Of a stretch of DNA of 64,000 nt, positions 1 to 8,914 are shown one piece after another. A program made the translations under genes and the position numbers. This DNA comes from Aquiluna sp. (lineage in GTDB: Bacteria; Actinomycetota; Actinomycetes; Actinomycetales; Microbacteriaceae). The notes beneath the pieces are model-generated. The model had not been told where the DNA came from, did not search any database, and saw nothing but the letters and a program-made list of their open reading frames with translations. The stretch covers positions 165,897 through 229,896 of the forward strand of contig JAOHCW010000001.1 in assembly GCA_028095925.1 (NCBI GenBank). The letters are read 5' to 3'. How positions within the stretch are numbered: the stretch's first letter is position 1; each line of letters opens with the position of its first letter.

Positions 1-1183
1 GGTCGACGCAGTAGCCGAGGGCTTCCTCATATCCGTAGACGAGATCGGGCACCTTCGATATCCACTTGAAACCAGTCAGGGTCTGCTGATACCCAAGTGA
101 ATGAGATTTTGCGAGATTGGTGATATCTGCAGAGACTATTGAGTTTGCGAGGTTGCCGGCAGTTGCGTCTTTTGCGCACAACTCAGCAAGAATCAACCCA
201 ACCTGATCGCCGGTGAGCATCCTCCAGCCCTCGCCTTCGGAAACCGCTACGGCCAACCGGTCAGCATCTGGGTCATTGGCAAGTATTAGTTCGCTGGAAG
301 TTGCGGTTGCGTGTTCAAAGGCTAGGTCCATAGCGCCAGGCTCTTCGGGGTTTGGAAAGCTCACGGTTGGAAACTTGGGGTCTGGATCCATCTGCTTGGC
401 AACTGGAGTTAGCTCAAAACCGAGCCCGGTGAACAGTTCGCTGACAACCTTCCAGCCCACTCCGTGGAGCGAGGTGTGGGTGATCTTGAGGTTCTTCCTT
501 CGCTCGTCGCGCGCTTCGACCAGTGAGGCAGCTCTTTGGATGTAGCTGTCGATAGCTTGACTGCCGGCAAGCTCGTAGTTTCCAAGCTGGGGCATCTCGT
601 CGAAGGTGTAGTTTGCTGCGACCTCGGCAATTTCCTTGGCAATCTCCGCATCTTGGGGAGGTACTAGTTGAGAACCACCATTGGGGCCGCCGAGGTAGAC
701 CTTGTAGCCGTTATCGCGCGGAGGGTTGTGGCTTGCGGTGACGATGATGGTCGCACTCGCACCCAAACGTTTGCCGGTGAATGCAGCGACCGGTGTTGGA
801 ACCATGGAGTCAAAGAGCACGACTCGAATCCCCTGAGCCGAGATGATTCCGGCGCTGTCCTTTGCAAACACCTCGGAGTTCTCTCGCCCGTCGTAACCGA
901 TGACAACTAATAGCTCAGAGTCCTTGGTTTGATAGGTGGCTAGGTTGTTTCTAAGAAACTTTGCAATTGCCATTGCGGCTCTTGCCACCACAACCCGATT
1001 CATCCGGTTGCGGCCAGCTCCAAGCTCGCCTCGAAGCCCAGCTGTTCCAAACTGCAATGTGGTGGAGAACCTGTTTTCCAACTCAGCAAGGTTCTGCTCA
1101 GCAATGAGCTCTTCGAGCTCAGCCCTTGTTTTGGGGTCAGGATCCTGAGCTAGCCAAGACCTTGCGGCTTCGAGATGATTCAT
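1..1183 (-). CDS. Phosphomannomutase/phosphoglucomutase family, 3' end cut by window edge
   Basis: Alpha-D-phosphohexomutase interconverting hexose 6- and 1-phosphates in the cytoplasm. About 394 codons are visible from ATG at 1183, running off the window without a stop. The N-terminus matches this family (FGTAGLRGELGAG), followed by the phosphoserine loop TASHNPP and the metal-binding loop DPDADRLAV. The C-terminal phosphate-binding domain lies outside. The ATG directly follows the TAA of the purine nucleoside phosphorylase gene upstream on the same strand, so the two are probably co-transcribed. The same pairing, as I recall, is seen in M. tuberculosis (pmmB-deoD). A second, different mutase is at 23.8 kb. 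Substrate preference (mannose, glucose or pentose phosphates) cannot be read from sequence; the neighbouring PNP makes phosphopentose release relevant. Confidence 0.9.
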   Translation of the reverse strand, partial: MNHLEAARSWLAQDPDPKTRAELEELIAEQNLAELENRFSTTLQFGTAGLRGELGAGRNRMNRVVVARAAMAIAKFLRNNLATYQTKDSELLVVIGYDGRENSEVFAKDSAGIISAQGIRVVLFDSMVPTPVAAFTGKRLGASATIIVTASHNPPRDNGYKVYLGGPNGGSQLVPPQDAEIAKEIAEVAANYTFDEMPQLGNYELAGSQAIDSYIQRAASLVEARDERRKNLKITHTSLHGVGWKVVSELFTGLGFELTPVAKQMDPDPKFPTVSFPNPEEPGAMDLAFEHATATSSELILANDPDADRLAVAVSEGEGWRMLTGDQVGLILAELCAKDATAGNLANSIVSADITNLAKSHSLGYQQTLTGFKWISKVPDLVYGYEEALGYCVD

Positions 1184-2005
1184 TTAGAGCTTGCTGACTA
1201 TCTCTGCTAGCAGTTTGGAGATTTTCGCCTCTGCCGCTTTACCAGCGGCAATGACCTCTTCGTGACTCAAAGGAGTCTTCTGGACACCGGCTGCGAGGTT
1301 TGTAATCAGCGACATGCCAAGGACCTCCATGCCTGACTCTCTGGCAGCTATTGCCTCGAGAGCTGTTGACATACCGACGATGTCGCCGCCCATCTTCTTG
1401 GCCATTTGGACCTCTGCGGGAGTTTCGTAGTGGGGGCCGCGGAACTGGACATAGACACCCTCGTCCAGCGAAGCATCGACCTCCTTAGCGAGTCCTCGAA
1501 GCCTCGAGGAGTAGAGGTCCGTGAGGTCGACAAAGTTCGCACCCTCTAGCGGGCTGGAAGCTGTGAGGTTGATGTGGTCTGAAATCAATACCGCTGCACC
1601 ACCGTCCCACTCGGGACGGATGCCTCCGGCACCATTTGTGAGCACCATGGTCTTTGCACCAGTTTTGGCAGCGGTTCGGACGGAGTGGACCACAGCTCTC
1701 ACGCCGTGGTTTTCATAGAAGTGTGTTCTGGCACCAATGATTAGCGCGTGCTTCCCGCTTGGAAGCTTGATGGAGCGAATTGTGCCGATGTGGCCGGCAA
1801 CGGCGGGCTTGTGGAAGCCGGCGATGTCGTTGGCTGGAATTTCGGCGACAGTCTCGCCGATGAGATCGGCGGCTTTTGACCAACCGGACCCCAGGGTCAG
1901 AGCGATGTCGTGATGCTCAACCGAGGTCTTCTGCGCTATTTGGTCTGCTGCCCGCTGGGCGAATTCAAAAGGGTCTACGCCCTCGACATTGAGTGGATGA
2001 ACCAT
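1184..2005 (-). CDS. Purine nucleoside phosphorylase (trimeric class II)
   Basis: Phosphorolysis of purine (deoxy)nucleosides to base plus (deoxy)ribose 1-phosphate, for salvage. The family landmarks are the phosphate loop LTLGSGWS near residue 40, a GARTHFYE segment, LTNGAGGI, and the C-terminal VGMSTALEAIAARE and SLITNLAAG segments. This is the arrangement of the high-molecular-mass-lacking, trimeric PNP/MTAP family. An upstream in-frame TTG (2014) exists, but ATG at 2005 is preferred because a TAGACT -10 box lies 8 nt before it, as in leaderless genes. The length is then 273 aa, normal for the family. The stop abuts the start of the phosphohexomutase gene, suggesting an operon in which ribose 1-phosphate is passed on to a mutase. 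Confidence 0.92.
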   Translation of the reverse strand: MVHPLNVEGVDPFEFAQRAADQIAQKTSVEHHDIALTLGSGWSKAADLIGETVAEIPANDIAGFHKPAVAGHIGTIRSIKLPSGKHALIIGARTHFYENHGVRAVVHSVRTAAKTGAKTMVLTNGAGGIRPEWDGGAAVLISDHINLTASSPLEGANFVDLTDLYSSRLRGLAKEVDASLDEGVYVQFRGPHYETPAEVQMAKKMGGDIVGMSTALEAIAARESGMEVLGMSLITNLAAGVQKTPLSHEEVIAAGKAAEAKISKLLAEIVSKL

Positions 2006-2013
2006 AACTTTCA

Positions 2014-2019
2014 AGTCTA
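2014..2019 (-). promoter_or_regulatory. -10 box TAGACT, leaderless promoter of the PNP gene
   Basis: On the minus strand TAGACT is followed by 8 nt and then ATG at 2005. This spacing places the transcript start at or next to the start codon. No Shine-Dalgarno sequence precedes the ATG. Confidence 0.5.
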
Positions 2020-2047
2020 GTTGTGCTGACGCTGAGCAAATTTGCGG

Positions 2048-2053
2048 GACAAT
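2048..2053 (+). promoter_or_regulatory. -10 box GACAAT, leaderless promoter of lpdA
   Basis: GACAAT is followed by exactly 6 nt and GTG at 2060. It deviates from TANNNT only at the first base. It decides the start between GTG 2060 and the upstream TTG 2042, which lies before the box. Confidence 0.45.
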
Positions 2054-2059
2054 GGTGCG

Positions 2060-3481
2060 GTGGTAAACAAACTTGGGTCAAAACATCGCGTCGTAATTAT
2101 TGGTGGTGGCCCAGGAGGCTACGAGGCCGCTCGCACCGCAGCCCAACTCGAGGCCGAGGTAATCCTCATCGAGGAGCGAGGCGTCGGTGGTAATGCTGTC
2201 CTCACAGATGTCGTTCCCTCAAAGACTTTGATTGCAACCGCCGAGGCAGCGCAGCGTGTAGCTGTGGCACAGAGTCTGGGACTTGAATTCTCGGTCGAAG
2301 GAAAGCGGGTCAACCCACACGTCGAGGTTGACCTAAAGACTCTGAACCAAAGTCTTCTCTCGCTAGCCCAGGACCAATCTCAGGACATGAGAGAGGCACT
2401 TGTCGAGGATGGGGTCCGCATTATCGACGGGCGGGGACACCTAGACGGTAACCATCACGTGGTGGTCGAGCCTTCGGCTGGTGGCGAGAGCGAACGCATC
2501 GAGGCCAAGACAATCATCGTGGCGGTAGGGGCTTCCCCCAGGGAGCTTCCGGATGCAAGGACTGACGGCAAGAGAATTCTCAACTGGAAGCAGCTCTACG
2601 ACCTTGAGGAGCTGCCTGAGCACATGATTGTTGTCGGTTCTGGTGTCACTGGAGCAGAGTTTGCCTCCGCCTACCTGCAGCTGGGATCAAAGGTGACCTT
2701 GGTCTCATCAAGAGACAAGGTCCTGCCAGGAAACGATTCTGACGCAGCCGAGCTAATTGAAAAGGTCTTCACCTCGGGTGGAATGAACCTGCTGAGGAAC
2801 GCCCGTGCGACCAGTGTTAACAACACAGGTGACGCAGTTGAGGTTGAGCTCGCCGACGGCACCACTCTGACAGGCTCGCACTGCCTAATGGCGGTTGGGG
2901 CGATCCCAAACACCCAAGGCCTGAACCTAGAAGAGGCAGGCATCGCTCTAAACGAAACGGGCCATGTGGTTGTGAACAAGGTCGCAAGGACCTCAAGAGC
3001 TAACGTCTACGCCATCGGTGACTGCTCCACATCAATGCCCCTAGCATCGGTTTCAGCCATGATGGGCAGGACTGCGGTTTATCACACTCTCGGTGACGTC
3101 GCTACACCAACCAGACTCAGGAATGTCGCATCCAACGTCTTCACTTCCCCGGAAATTGCCCAGGTTGGCTGGTCTGAGCAGGAGATCAAGGACGGTCTGG
3201 TCCGTGGTGAGGTAGCGACAATTGAGCTTGAGACTAACCCCAGGGCAAAAATGGAGGGGATCTCCGAGGGTTTCATCAAGCTATTTGCGTCAGTGGGGAG
3301 CGGCACGGTCATCGGTGGTGTGGTGGTTGCCCCAAGGGCATCCGACTTGATCTATCCGATTGCGGTCGCAATAGAGAATAGGCTCACGGTCGACCAGCTG
3401 GCAAAAACCTATACCGTCTACCCATCGCTCTCAGGCTCCATTGCCGAGGCGGCCAGCGAACTTCACCCAGCTATCGACTAG
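2060..3481 (+). CDS. lpdA: LpdA-type flavoprotein NAD(P)H:quinone oxidoreductase (dihydrolipoamide dehydrogenase-like)
   Basis: FAD-dependent pyridine-nucleotide disulfide reductase family, 473 aa from GTG 2060. The N-terminal FAD-binding motif is [14 protein letters not shown], the central NAD(P) motif [12 protein letters not shown], and the second FAD motif [10 protein letters not shown]. The redox-active cysteine pair of lipoamide dehydrogenases (CLNxGC before IPSK) is absent: the same place reads [11 protein letters not shown]. Loss of both cysteines is the mark of actinobacterial LpdA (Rv3303c type), which reduces quinones rather than lipoamide. The C-terminal dimerization domain is complete. 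The gene is divergent from PNP, and its last four bases overlap the end of the convergent acyl-CoA carboxylase gene. Confidence 0.85.
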   Translation: MVNKLGSKHRVVIIGGGPGGYEAARTAAQLEAEVILIEERGVGGNAVLTDVVPSKTLIATAEAAQRVAVAQSLGLEFSVEGKRVNPHVEVDLKTLNQSLLSLAQDQSQDMREALVEDGVRIIDGRGHLDGNHHVVVEPSAGGESERIEAKTIIVAVGASPRELPDARTDGKRILNWKQLYDLEELPEHMIVVGSGVTGAEFASAYLQLGSKVTLVSSRDKVLPGNDSDAAELIEKVFTSGGMNLLRNARATSVNNTGDAVEVELADGTTLTGSHCLMAVGAIPNTQGLNLEEAGIALNETGHVVVNKVARTSRANVYAIGDCSTSMPLASVSAMMGRTAVYHTLGDVATPTRLRNVASNVFTSPEIAQVGWSEQEIKDGLVRGEVATIELETNPRAKMEGISEGFIKLFASVGSGTVIGGVVVAPRASDLIYPIAVAIENRLTVDQLAKTYTVYPSLSGSIAEAASELHPAID

Positions 3482-5244
3482 AGAATGTCTAGAATCCGCG
3501 TTCCTGCGGAGATCGTTGCTCCCGCAGTTACGCCAATGCTCTTTACTGTTCCGGACTTGTGAGCCGCTAGCGGCTGCTCCATCTTCATGGCCTCGAGAAC
3601 CACAACTAGGTCTCCCTGCTCAACCTTCTGACCCTCGGTTGCAGCGAGCTTCACGACCGTCGCCTGCATGGGGGCTACCAATGAGTCACCCTTGGCGCCG
3701 GTGCGAGAGGAAGTCTCAGCTCCTTTTTTGCGTCTTGGGGCGTGCCCCTCGGGGGAGCCGATCTCACCAACCAGCAGTCGCTTTGGGACGCTCACCTCGA
3801 GGCGTTTTCCCGAAACCTCGACAACAATTTCCCGCCTTGGCTCCGCTGCGATCTCAGGTTCTGCCTGGCCCGTCCAAGGCTCAATGGGGTTATCCCACTC
3901 AGTCTCGATCCACCTGGTAAACACCTTGAAACCTTCTTGAGCGGTGAATGCCGGGTGATCAACCATGAGGCGGTGGAAGGGGAGAACTGTGGGCAGGCCG
4001 TTGACGTGCATCTCCGCCAGAGCTCGGCGAGAACGCTCAAGTGCTTCCTCGCGGCTACTGCCGGTAACAATTAGCTTGGCCATCATCGAGTCAAAGTTTC
4101 CAGAGACCCTGTCTCCCGATACCACTCCAGAGTCGACTCGGACCCCAGGTCCTGACGGAGCCAAGAACTGGTGGACGGGTCCTGGAGACGGAAGGAAGTT
4201 TTTGCCAGCGTCCTCTCCGTTGATCCTGAACTCGAAAGAGTGACCTCGAATCTCTGGGTCATCAAAGCCGAGCGCCTCTCCCTGCGCAATCCTGAACTGT
4301 TGGCGGACTAGGTCAATACCGGTTACCTCTTCGGATACCGGGTGCTCGACCTGGAGCCTGGTGTTAACCTCCAAAAAGGAGATGGTCCCGTCACCGGAAA
4401 TAAGAAACTCGCAGGTGCCAGCACCGACATAACCAACCTCTTTGAGGATGGCTTTGGAGGACTCGTAGAGCTCGCTCTCTTGCTCCTTGGAGAGAAATGG
4501 CGCGGGAGCCTCTTCAATTAGTTTTTGATGTCTGCGCTGAAGCGAGCAGTCTCGGGTGGAAACCACGACGACGTTGCCGTGGGTGTCGGCAAGACATTGC
4601 GTCTCAACGTGACGAGGTTTGTCCAGATACTTCTCAATAAAGCATTCGCCGCGCCCGAATGCCGCAACGGCCTCTCGAGTCGCTGACTCGAAAGCCTCGG
4701 TAATCTCGCCTTTTTCGCGAACAATCTTGATCCCTCTACCGCCACCACCGTAGGCGGCCTTGATGGCTACCGGAAGGCCGTGCTCCTTCACAAACGACTC
4801 CACCTCTGAGACATCTGAGACCGGGTTGATGGTTCCTGGGGCTAGCGGTGCACCGACCTTCTGGGCCACTTTTCTGGCGGAAACCTTGTCTCCGAGCTGT
4901 TCAATTGCCTCTGGGCTTGGCCCGATCCAAATGAGACCTGCCGCGATCACAGCCCTGGCAAAATCGGCATTCTCAGAGAGGAAGCCGTATCCGGGGTGCA
5001 CAGCGTCGGCCCCTGATCGCGAGGCGATGCTGAGAAGTTTTTCGATTACAAGGTAGGTCTCGGCAGCGGTTTCACCCTGCAGCGCGTATGCCTCATCGGC
5101 GAGCTTGGAGTGCTGGGCGTCGCGGTCGGAGTCTGCATAGACGGCAACGGTCGAAATACCGCTATCCCTGGCTGCACGGATAACCCTGACCGCAATCTCA
5201 CCTCGGTTGGCGATGAGCACTTTGGTTATCCGCTTCTGAGCCAT
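3478..5244 (-). CDS. accA3: Acyl-CoA carboxylase alpha subunit (biotin carboxylase plus biotin carrier)
   Basis: Carboxylates biotin with bicarbonate and ATP, then carries it to the beta subunit for acetyl/propionyl-CoA carboxylation. Order: biotin carboxylase N-domain ([19 protein letters not shown]), ATP-grasp with the Gly-rich loop [27 protein letters not shown], then a C-terminal biotinyl domain with EAMKMEQPL, where the second Lys-type residue of MKM is the biotin site. 588 aa from ATG 5244; a TAAGCT box 8 nt upstream supports this over the GTG at 5265. The beta and epsilon subunits and the biotin ligase lie 5-8 kb away. It overlaps the lpdA stop by 4 nt, tail to tail. Confidence 0.95.
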   Translation of the reverse strand: MAQKRITKVLIANRGEIAVRVIRAARDSGISTVAVYADSDRDAQHSKLADEAYALQGETAAETYLVIEKLLSIASRSGADAVHPGYGFLSENADFARAVIAAGLIWIGPSPEAIEQLGDKVSARKVAQKVGAPLAPGTINPVSDVSEVESFVKEHGLPVAIKAAYGGGGRGIKIVREKGEITEAFESATREAVAAFGRGECFIEKYLDKPRHVETQCLADTHGNVVVVSTRDCSLQRRHQKLIEEAPAPFLSKEQESELYESSKAILKEVGYVGAGTCEFLISGDGTISFLEVNTRLQVEHPVSEEVTGIDLVRQQFRIAQGEALGFDDPEIRGHSFEFRINGEDAGKNFLPSPGPVHQFLAPSGPGVRVDSGVVSGDRVSGNFDSMMAKLIVTGSSREEALERSRRALAEMHVNGLPTVLPFHRLMVDHPAFTAQEGFKVFTRWIETEWDNPIEPWTGQAEPEIAAEPRREIVVEVSGKRLEVSVPKRLLVGEIGSPEGHAPRRKKGAETSSRTGAKGDSLVAPMQATVVKLAATEGQKVEQGDLVVVLEAMKMEQPLAAHKSGTVKSIGVTAGATISAGTRILDIL

Positions 5245-5252
5245 AATCGGAT

Positions 5253-5258
5253 AGCTTA
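5253..5258 (-). promoter_or_regulatory. -10 box TAAGCT, leaderless promoter of accA3
   Basis: On the minus strand TAAGCT, 8 nt, then ATG (5244). There is no ribosome binding site. Confidence 0.45.
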
Positions 5259-5318
5259 TTGCCACTTTCCAGCTGTGATTTATGAGGACTCAACAAAAAA
5301 ACTGTGGTTTTGTTGCGT

Positions 5319-5918
5319 TTATCTCCAGAGGCTCGTGATGTCGTGACCCAGCTCTCGGAGCATCTTGCGAAGCTCAACCAGTGAAAGCCCGACCACTGTG
5401 TGGTAATCGCCTTCAATCCGCTCGATGAAGGGCCCACCGCGACCATCAATTGTGAAACTTCCAGCAACGTTGAGCGGCTCACCGCTTTCTACATACGCTT
5501 CAATTTCGCTGTCGCTGAGATCGGCGAAGAAGACCAGGGTCTTGGAGCAGACCGATCTCGACTCCCCGCTCTCTTTGTCGATCAGGTGATGGCCGGAATG
5601 TAGATAGCCAGACTTGCCCCGCATTTCTTGCCAGCGCTTTGTGGCTAGGTCCGTCGTAAGTGGTTTACCAAGATTCTGACCTTCAAATTCGAGGGCGCTA
5701 TCGCATCCGAGCACAAGTCGCGTGCTCGCACTCTTAGCTCCCGCGATCGCCTTCGCTCTTGCAAGCAGCAGGGTCATCTCGCAAACACCTGCGGGCCTCT
5801 CCTTCTCAACAAGAGCCTCCTCGTCGACGCCAGGAGCAAGTGTGAGAAAGTCAAGACCTGCGTCTTCGAGGAGCTTTTTTCTTCCAGAGGAGGTAGAGGC
5901 AAGGGTTATTAGTGGCAC
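5319..5918 (-). CDS. maf: Maf-like nucleoside triphosphate pyrophosphatase
   Basis: Maf/HAM1-type house-cleaning pyrophosphatase that hydrolyses non-canonical or specific NTPs to NMP plus PPi. 199 aa, normal size. Visible: the N-terminal substrate loop LASTSSGRKKLLEDAG, the catalytic region LGCDSALEFEGQNLGKP with the conserved Asp, the SVCSKTLVFF segment, and the C-terminal YHTVVGLSL. Start GTG 5918 is set by a TAGCCT box 6 nt upstream. The gene lies just upstream of accA3 on the same strand (about 75 nt apart), as maf sits with the carboxylase genes in mycobacteria. Confidence 0.92.
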   Translation of the reverse strand: MPLITLASTSSGRKKLLEDAGLDFLTLAPGVDEEALVEKERPAGVCEMTLLLARAKAIAGAKSASTRLVLGCDSALEFEGQNLGKPLTTDLATKRWQEMRGKSGYLHSGHHLIDKESGESRSVCSKTLVFFADLSDSEIEAYVESGEPLNVAGSFTIDGRGGPFIERIEGDYHTVVGLSLVELRKMLRELGHDITSLWR

Positions 5919-5924
5919 GGTTCA

Positions 5925-5930
5925 AGGCTA
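5925..5930 (-). promoter_or_regulatory. -10 box TAGCCT, leaderless promoter of maf
   Basis: On the minus strand TAGCCT, 6 nt (TGAACC), then the GTG start of maf. Spacing is typical of leaderless actinobacterial genes. Confidence 0.5.
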
Positions 5931-5949
5931 GCTGTGGAACACTTAGCCG

Positions 5950-7110
5950 GTGACCATAACTCTCCGTATCGAAAAGGCCGCGCATGGCGGCGTCTTTGTT
6001 GCAAGGCCGGAGGGCAAGGTGGTTCTCGTTGAAGGGGCTCTGCCGGGCGAACTCGTTGAGGCTGAGATAACCGAGGAGGCCAAGAGCTTCCTTAGGGCGC
6101 GGGTCACCAGGGTCATAGAGGCCAGCGAACACCGCAGGGATCATTTCTGGCCTGAGGCGAACTCAGGGGCTGGTGGTGCCGACTTCGGTCACATCAAGCT
6201 TGAAGAGCAGCGGCGCATCAAGTCAGAGATTCTCTCCGAGGCTCTCTCACGCATGGCCGGAGTTGACCTCTCACGCAAGGTTGTGGCCGTCGACGACTCA
6301 GACGGTCTTGGCTACCGAACCAGGGTTCAGCTCCACGTCGCACCCGACGGCACCGTTGGCGTGAAGGGATCGCGTTCAAATGACGTAATCCCAGTTACCT
6401 CATTGCCGCTTGCAAACCAGGAGATAAATGAGCTCGGGCTTCATACAAGGCGCTTCCCCGGTAAAAAGAAGATTTTCATCGCCTCCTCGCCAGACTCCCT
6501 GCAGTGGTCTATTGATGGTGAAATCGGCGGGTCAAAGGTTATTACCGAGGTAGTAGGCGGCCGAGTCTTCGATCTCAAGCCAGGGGTCTTTTGGCAGGCC
6601 CACGGACTTGCCCCCAAGGTTTTACTCGATGGCGTTCTTGCACACCTAGGTGAACTCGAACCTGGTTCTGAGGTTCTTGATCTCTATGCGGGAGCCGGAT
6701 TGTTTGCCGCAAATATCGCAGCGCGTTTTCCGGAGTCTAAGGTTCATGCCGTTGAGCTCGCAGAGGCCGCAGTTCAGTCGGGCAAGAGCTCCGCTAAGGG
6801 AATGAAGAATCTTAGTTTTGAGAAATCTGATGTCCTTGTTTACCTTCGCGCAAGGGAAAAAGAGATATCCACCGTTGTCCTAGACCCGCCTCGATCGGGA
6901 GCGGCAACCAAGGTCATTAATCAGCTGGTTCGGCTAAAGGCAAAGCATATTGTTTATGTGGCATGCGATCCGGTGGCCCTAGCCAGAGACATTGGACTGC
7001 TTCGCGAGGCTGGATACGAGCTTGAATCTCTCGAGGCCTTCGATATCTTCCCCCACACCCACCACTTCGAAACTTTGGCAACACTTAGGCTCAGTAATCT
7101 AAGAGCATGA
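5950..7110 (+). CDS. TRAM-domain class I SAM-dependent RNA (uracil-5) methyltransferase
   Basis: RlmD/TrmA-family enzyme methylating a uridine of rRNA or tRNA. The N-terminal TRAM/OB domain covers residues 1-60 and the C-terminal Rossmann methyltransferase has VLDLYAGAGLFA (SAM loop) and VVLDPPRSGA. The catalytic nucleophile Cys is in VYVACDPVALARD. The iron-sulfur cysteine cluster that RlmD carries after TRAM is not present: the segment reads HFWPEANSGAGGADFGHI with no Cys. 386 aa. It heads an operon in which the next gene starts within its stop (ATGA). Which RNA site is modified cannot be told from sequence. Confidence 0.88.
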   Translation: MTITLRIEKAAHGGVFVARPEGKVVLVEGALPGELVEAEITEEAKSFLRARVTRVIEASEHRRDHFWPEANSGAGGADFGHIKLEEQRRIKSEILSEALSRMAGVDLSRKVVAVDDSDGLGYRTRVQLHVAPDGTVGVKGSRSNDVIPVTSLPLANQEINELGLHTRRFPGKKKIFIASSPDSLQWSIDGEIGGSKVITEVVGGRVFDLKPGVFWQAHGLAPKVLLDGVLAHLGELEPGSEVLDLYAGAGLFAANIAARFPESKVHAVELAEAAVQSGKSSAKGMKNLSFEKSDVLVYLRAREKEISTVVLDPPRSGAATKVINQLVRLKAKHIVYVACDPVALARDIGLLREAGYELESLEAFDIFPHTHHFETLATLRLSNLRA

Positions 7111-7748
7111 GCGTCCAGGTTGCGATCGTTGACGACCACGAGGCAGTTCGCCTCGGATTCGCAGCCGCCTGCGAGAAAAATGATTTTGACCTAATTGGTT
7201 CTGCACCAACCGTCACTGAGCTTCTGGAGCAGATTGGTGCTCGCGAATGCCAAGTGGTGGTTACCGACCTCAGCCTTGCCGATGGCTCACTGGTCGCAGA
7301 AAACGTCGAACGAATTGTCGCAACTGGTGCTGCAGTCTTGATCTTCTCAATTGCGGACAAGCCAAACCTGATGCGCGCAGCGGTCAGAGCCGGCGCTACG
7401 GCGATTGTCCCCAAGTCGCAACCGGTCGAGGACTTGGTGGAAGCCATTCGGCTGGCTGCCGATGGTGCAATTTTGAATAACGCCGAAACCAGTGCCACCA
7501 TCGACGCAGACAGTCTTTTCAAAGAGGCAAACCTTTCAGCCCGCGAAACAGAGGTGCTCTCGCTCTACGCGTCGGGGATGAGCCTCAAGCAGGTTGCCTT
7601 TCAACTTCAGATAAAGCCCAGCTCGGCAAAGGAGCACATCGATCGGGTGCGGGTGAAATACGCAAAGCTTGGCAGGGAGGCCGCCACCAAAGTCGATCTG
7701 TTTAAGCGTGCGGTTGAAGACGGCCTGATATCGGGAGACTTGCTTTAG
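7107..7748 (+). CDS. NarL/LuxR-family response regulator
   Basis: 213 aa: receiver domain (residues 1-120) with the acidic pair VDDH, phospho-acceptor Asp54 in VVTDLSL and Lys in IVPKSQ. The C-terminal LuxR helix-turn-helix (about 145-200) is LSARETEVLSLYASGMSLKQ followed by SSAKEHIDRVRVKY. It overlaps the methyltransferase stop by 4 nt, and its TAG shares a base with the GTG of the histidine kinase downstream. It is therefore translated with its cognate kinase. Target genes are unknown; nothing in the local sequence reveals them. Confidence 0.88.
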   Translation: MSVQVAIVDDHEAVRLGFAAACEKNDFDLIGSAPTVTELLEQIGARECQVVVTDLSLADGSLVAENVERIVATGAAVLIFSIADKPNLMRAAVRAGATAIVPKSQPVEDLVEAIRLAADGAILNNAETSATIDADSLFKEANLSARETEVLSLYASGMSLKQVAFQLQIKPSSAKEHIDRVRVKYAKLGREAATKVDLFKRAVEDGLISGDLL

Positions 7749-8914
7749 TGAAACCGCTGGCATCCATAGCTAGTAACCGTCTCGAGACGTGGATTCGCAG
7801 AATCTCTTCTGCTGCCCTATTTGTCTCCGGCATTGAAGTGGTGGCAAACGCGATAGGTCAGTCTGGCTTCACGAATCCAAGGAGTGACTTGGTTCTGGCG
7901 ATAGTCATTCTCAGTGCAGCCGCCTTTCTAATCTCAGCCGTGCTGTTTGATCGCTCTCGACCCTGGGGTCTGGTGCACGGACTTGTGGTTCTTGTCGCAA
8001 TTTGGCTGGTTCCGCTAACTCACGACCCGGACTTTCATGAGAGTGGGTTTGAGCGTCCCTGGGTCTGGTGGAGTGTGGGCATGGCCATGATTCTTGTGGC
8101 AACCTCTCACTCACGAAAGGTGTGGCTTTGGTACCTTCCGCTCACCTCGGGCAGCTGGGTTTGGGTAAGTCTTCAGAGCCCAGTGCTGGCCGGGGATCTG
8201 GAAGCTCTGCTAGACGGTTCCTACCTGCTGGTCTTTAGTCTGGCAATCGTTGGTCTTGTCGCATTAGTTCGCGAGGGGTTCGCTTCTGTTGACAAGGCAA
8301 ACTCAGATGCCATCATGAGCGCGCTAACCCAAGCCAAAACTGATGCGGTTGAGAGGGAACGACAGCGGCTGGATGCGCTGGTTCACGACCAGGTGCTTCA
8401 CACGTTGATTCTTGCTGCAAGGGCCGACTCCCAAGCGGCGCAAGAGGATGCGGCCAAGAGTGCGACAAATGCAATTACAGCTCTGCTAGAGGCCAGGGAG
8501 CCAGACACAACAGAAACCGAGGTGAGCTCGCTTGGCCTCTTCAAGGCTCTTGAGAGCGCCGCCAGCAAGCTCGATGGGCGAGTGCAGACTCACAGCAGTG
8601 GGGCCAGTGCCGCAAAGCTAAACCCTGAGGCTGCACAAGCCCTCACGGAGGCCAGCCTTCAGGCAATAGACAATGCCATCCAGCACTCCAAGGCTAAAGA
8701 AATCACCCTCACTCTTGAGGCTCTAAAAAAGGGGGGACTTAGGTTCACGGTGGCAGACGATGGTGCGGGCTTCAGGACTGATCGGGTTTCAAGAAACCGT
8801 ATTGGCATCAGCACCTCAATCAGAGCTCGAGTTGAATCTGTTGGGGGCAAGGTGGAGATCGACTCGGGTCCAGGAAAAGGAACTCAGGTAGTTATGAGGT
8901 GGCCGCGTGATTAG
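7748..8914 (+). CDS. DesK/NarX-type sensor histidine kinase
   Basis: 388 aa. Several transmembrane helices in residues 15-190 (for example LVLAIVILSAAAFLISAVLF and LLVFSLAIVGLVALV) form the sensor, with no large extracytoplasmic domain. A dimerization helix follows with the HisKA_3-type box RQRLDALVHDQVLHTLI (His is the likely phosphosite). The C-terminal HATPase_c has the N-box IDNAIQHSKA, the G1 box DDGAGF, and GKGTQVVMRW at the end. GTG 7748 overlaps the TAG of the response regulator by one base. The stimulus is unknown; an intramembrane sensor suggests envelope or lipid state. Confidence 0.85.
   Translation: MKPLASIASNRLETWIRRISSAALFVSGIEVVANAIGQSGFTNPRSDLVLAIVILSAAAFLISAVLFDRSRPWGLVHGLVVLVAIWLVPLTHDPDFHESGFERPWVWWSVGMAMILVATSHSRKVWLWYLPLTSGSWVWVSLQSPVLAGDLEALLDGSYLLVFSLAIVGLVALVREGFASVDKANSDAIMSALTQAKTDAVERERQRLDALVHDQVLHTLILAARADSQAAQEDAAKSATNAITALLEAREPDTTETEVSSLGLFKALESAASKLDGRVQTHSSGASAAKLNPEAAQALTEASLQAIDNAIQHSKAKEITLTLEALKKGGLRFTVADDGAGFRTDRVSRNRIGISTSIRARVESVGGKVEIDSGPGKGTQVVMRWPRD

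Noticed and set aside
3441..4243. Open frames on the plus strand opposite accA3
   Set aside because: They lie antisense to the biotin-carrier and C-terminal parts of a complete carboxylase; composition is Pro/Arg-rich and no motif is seen.
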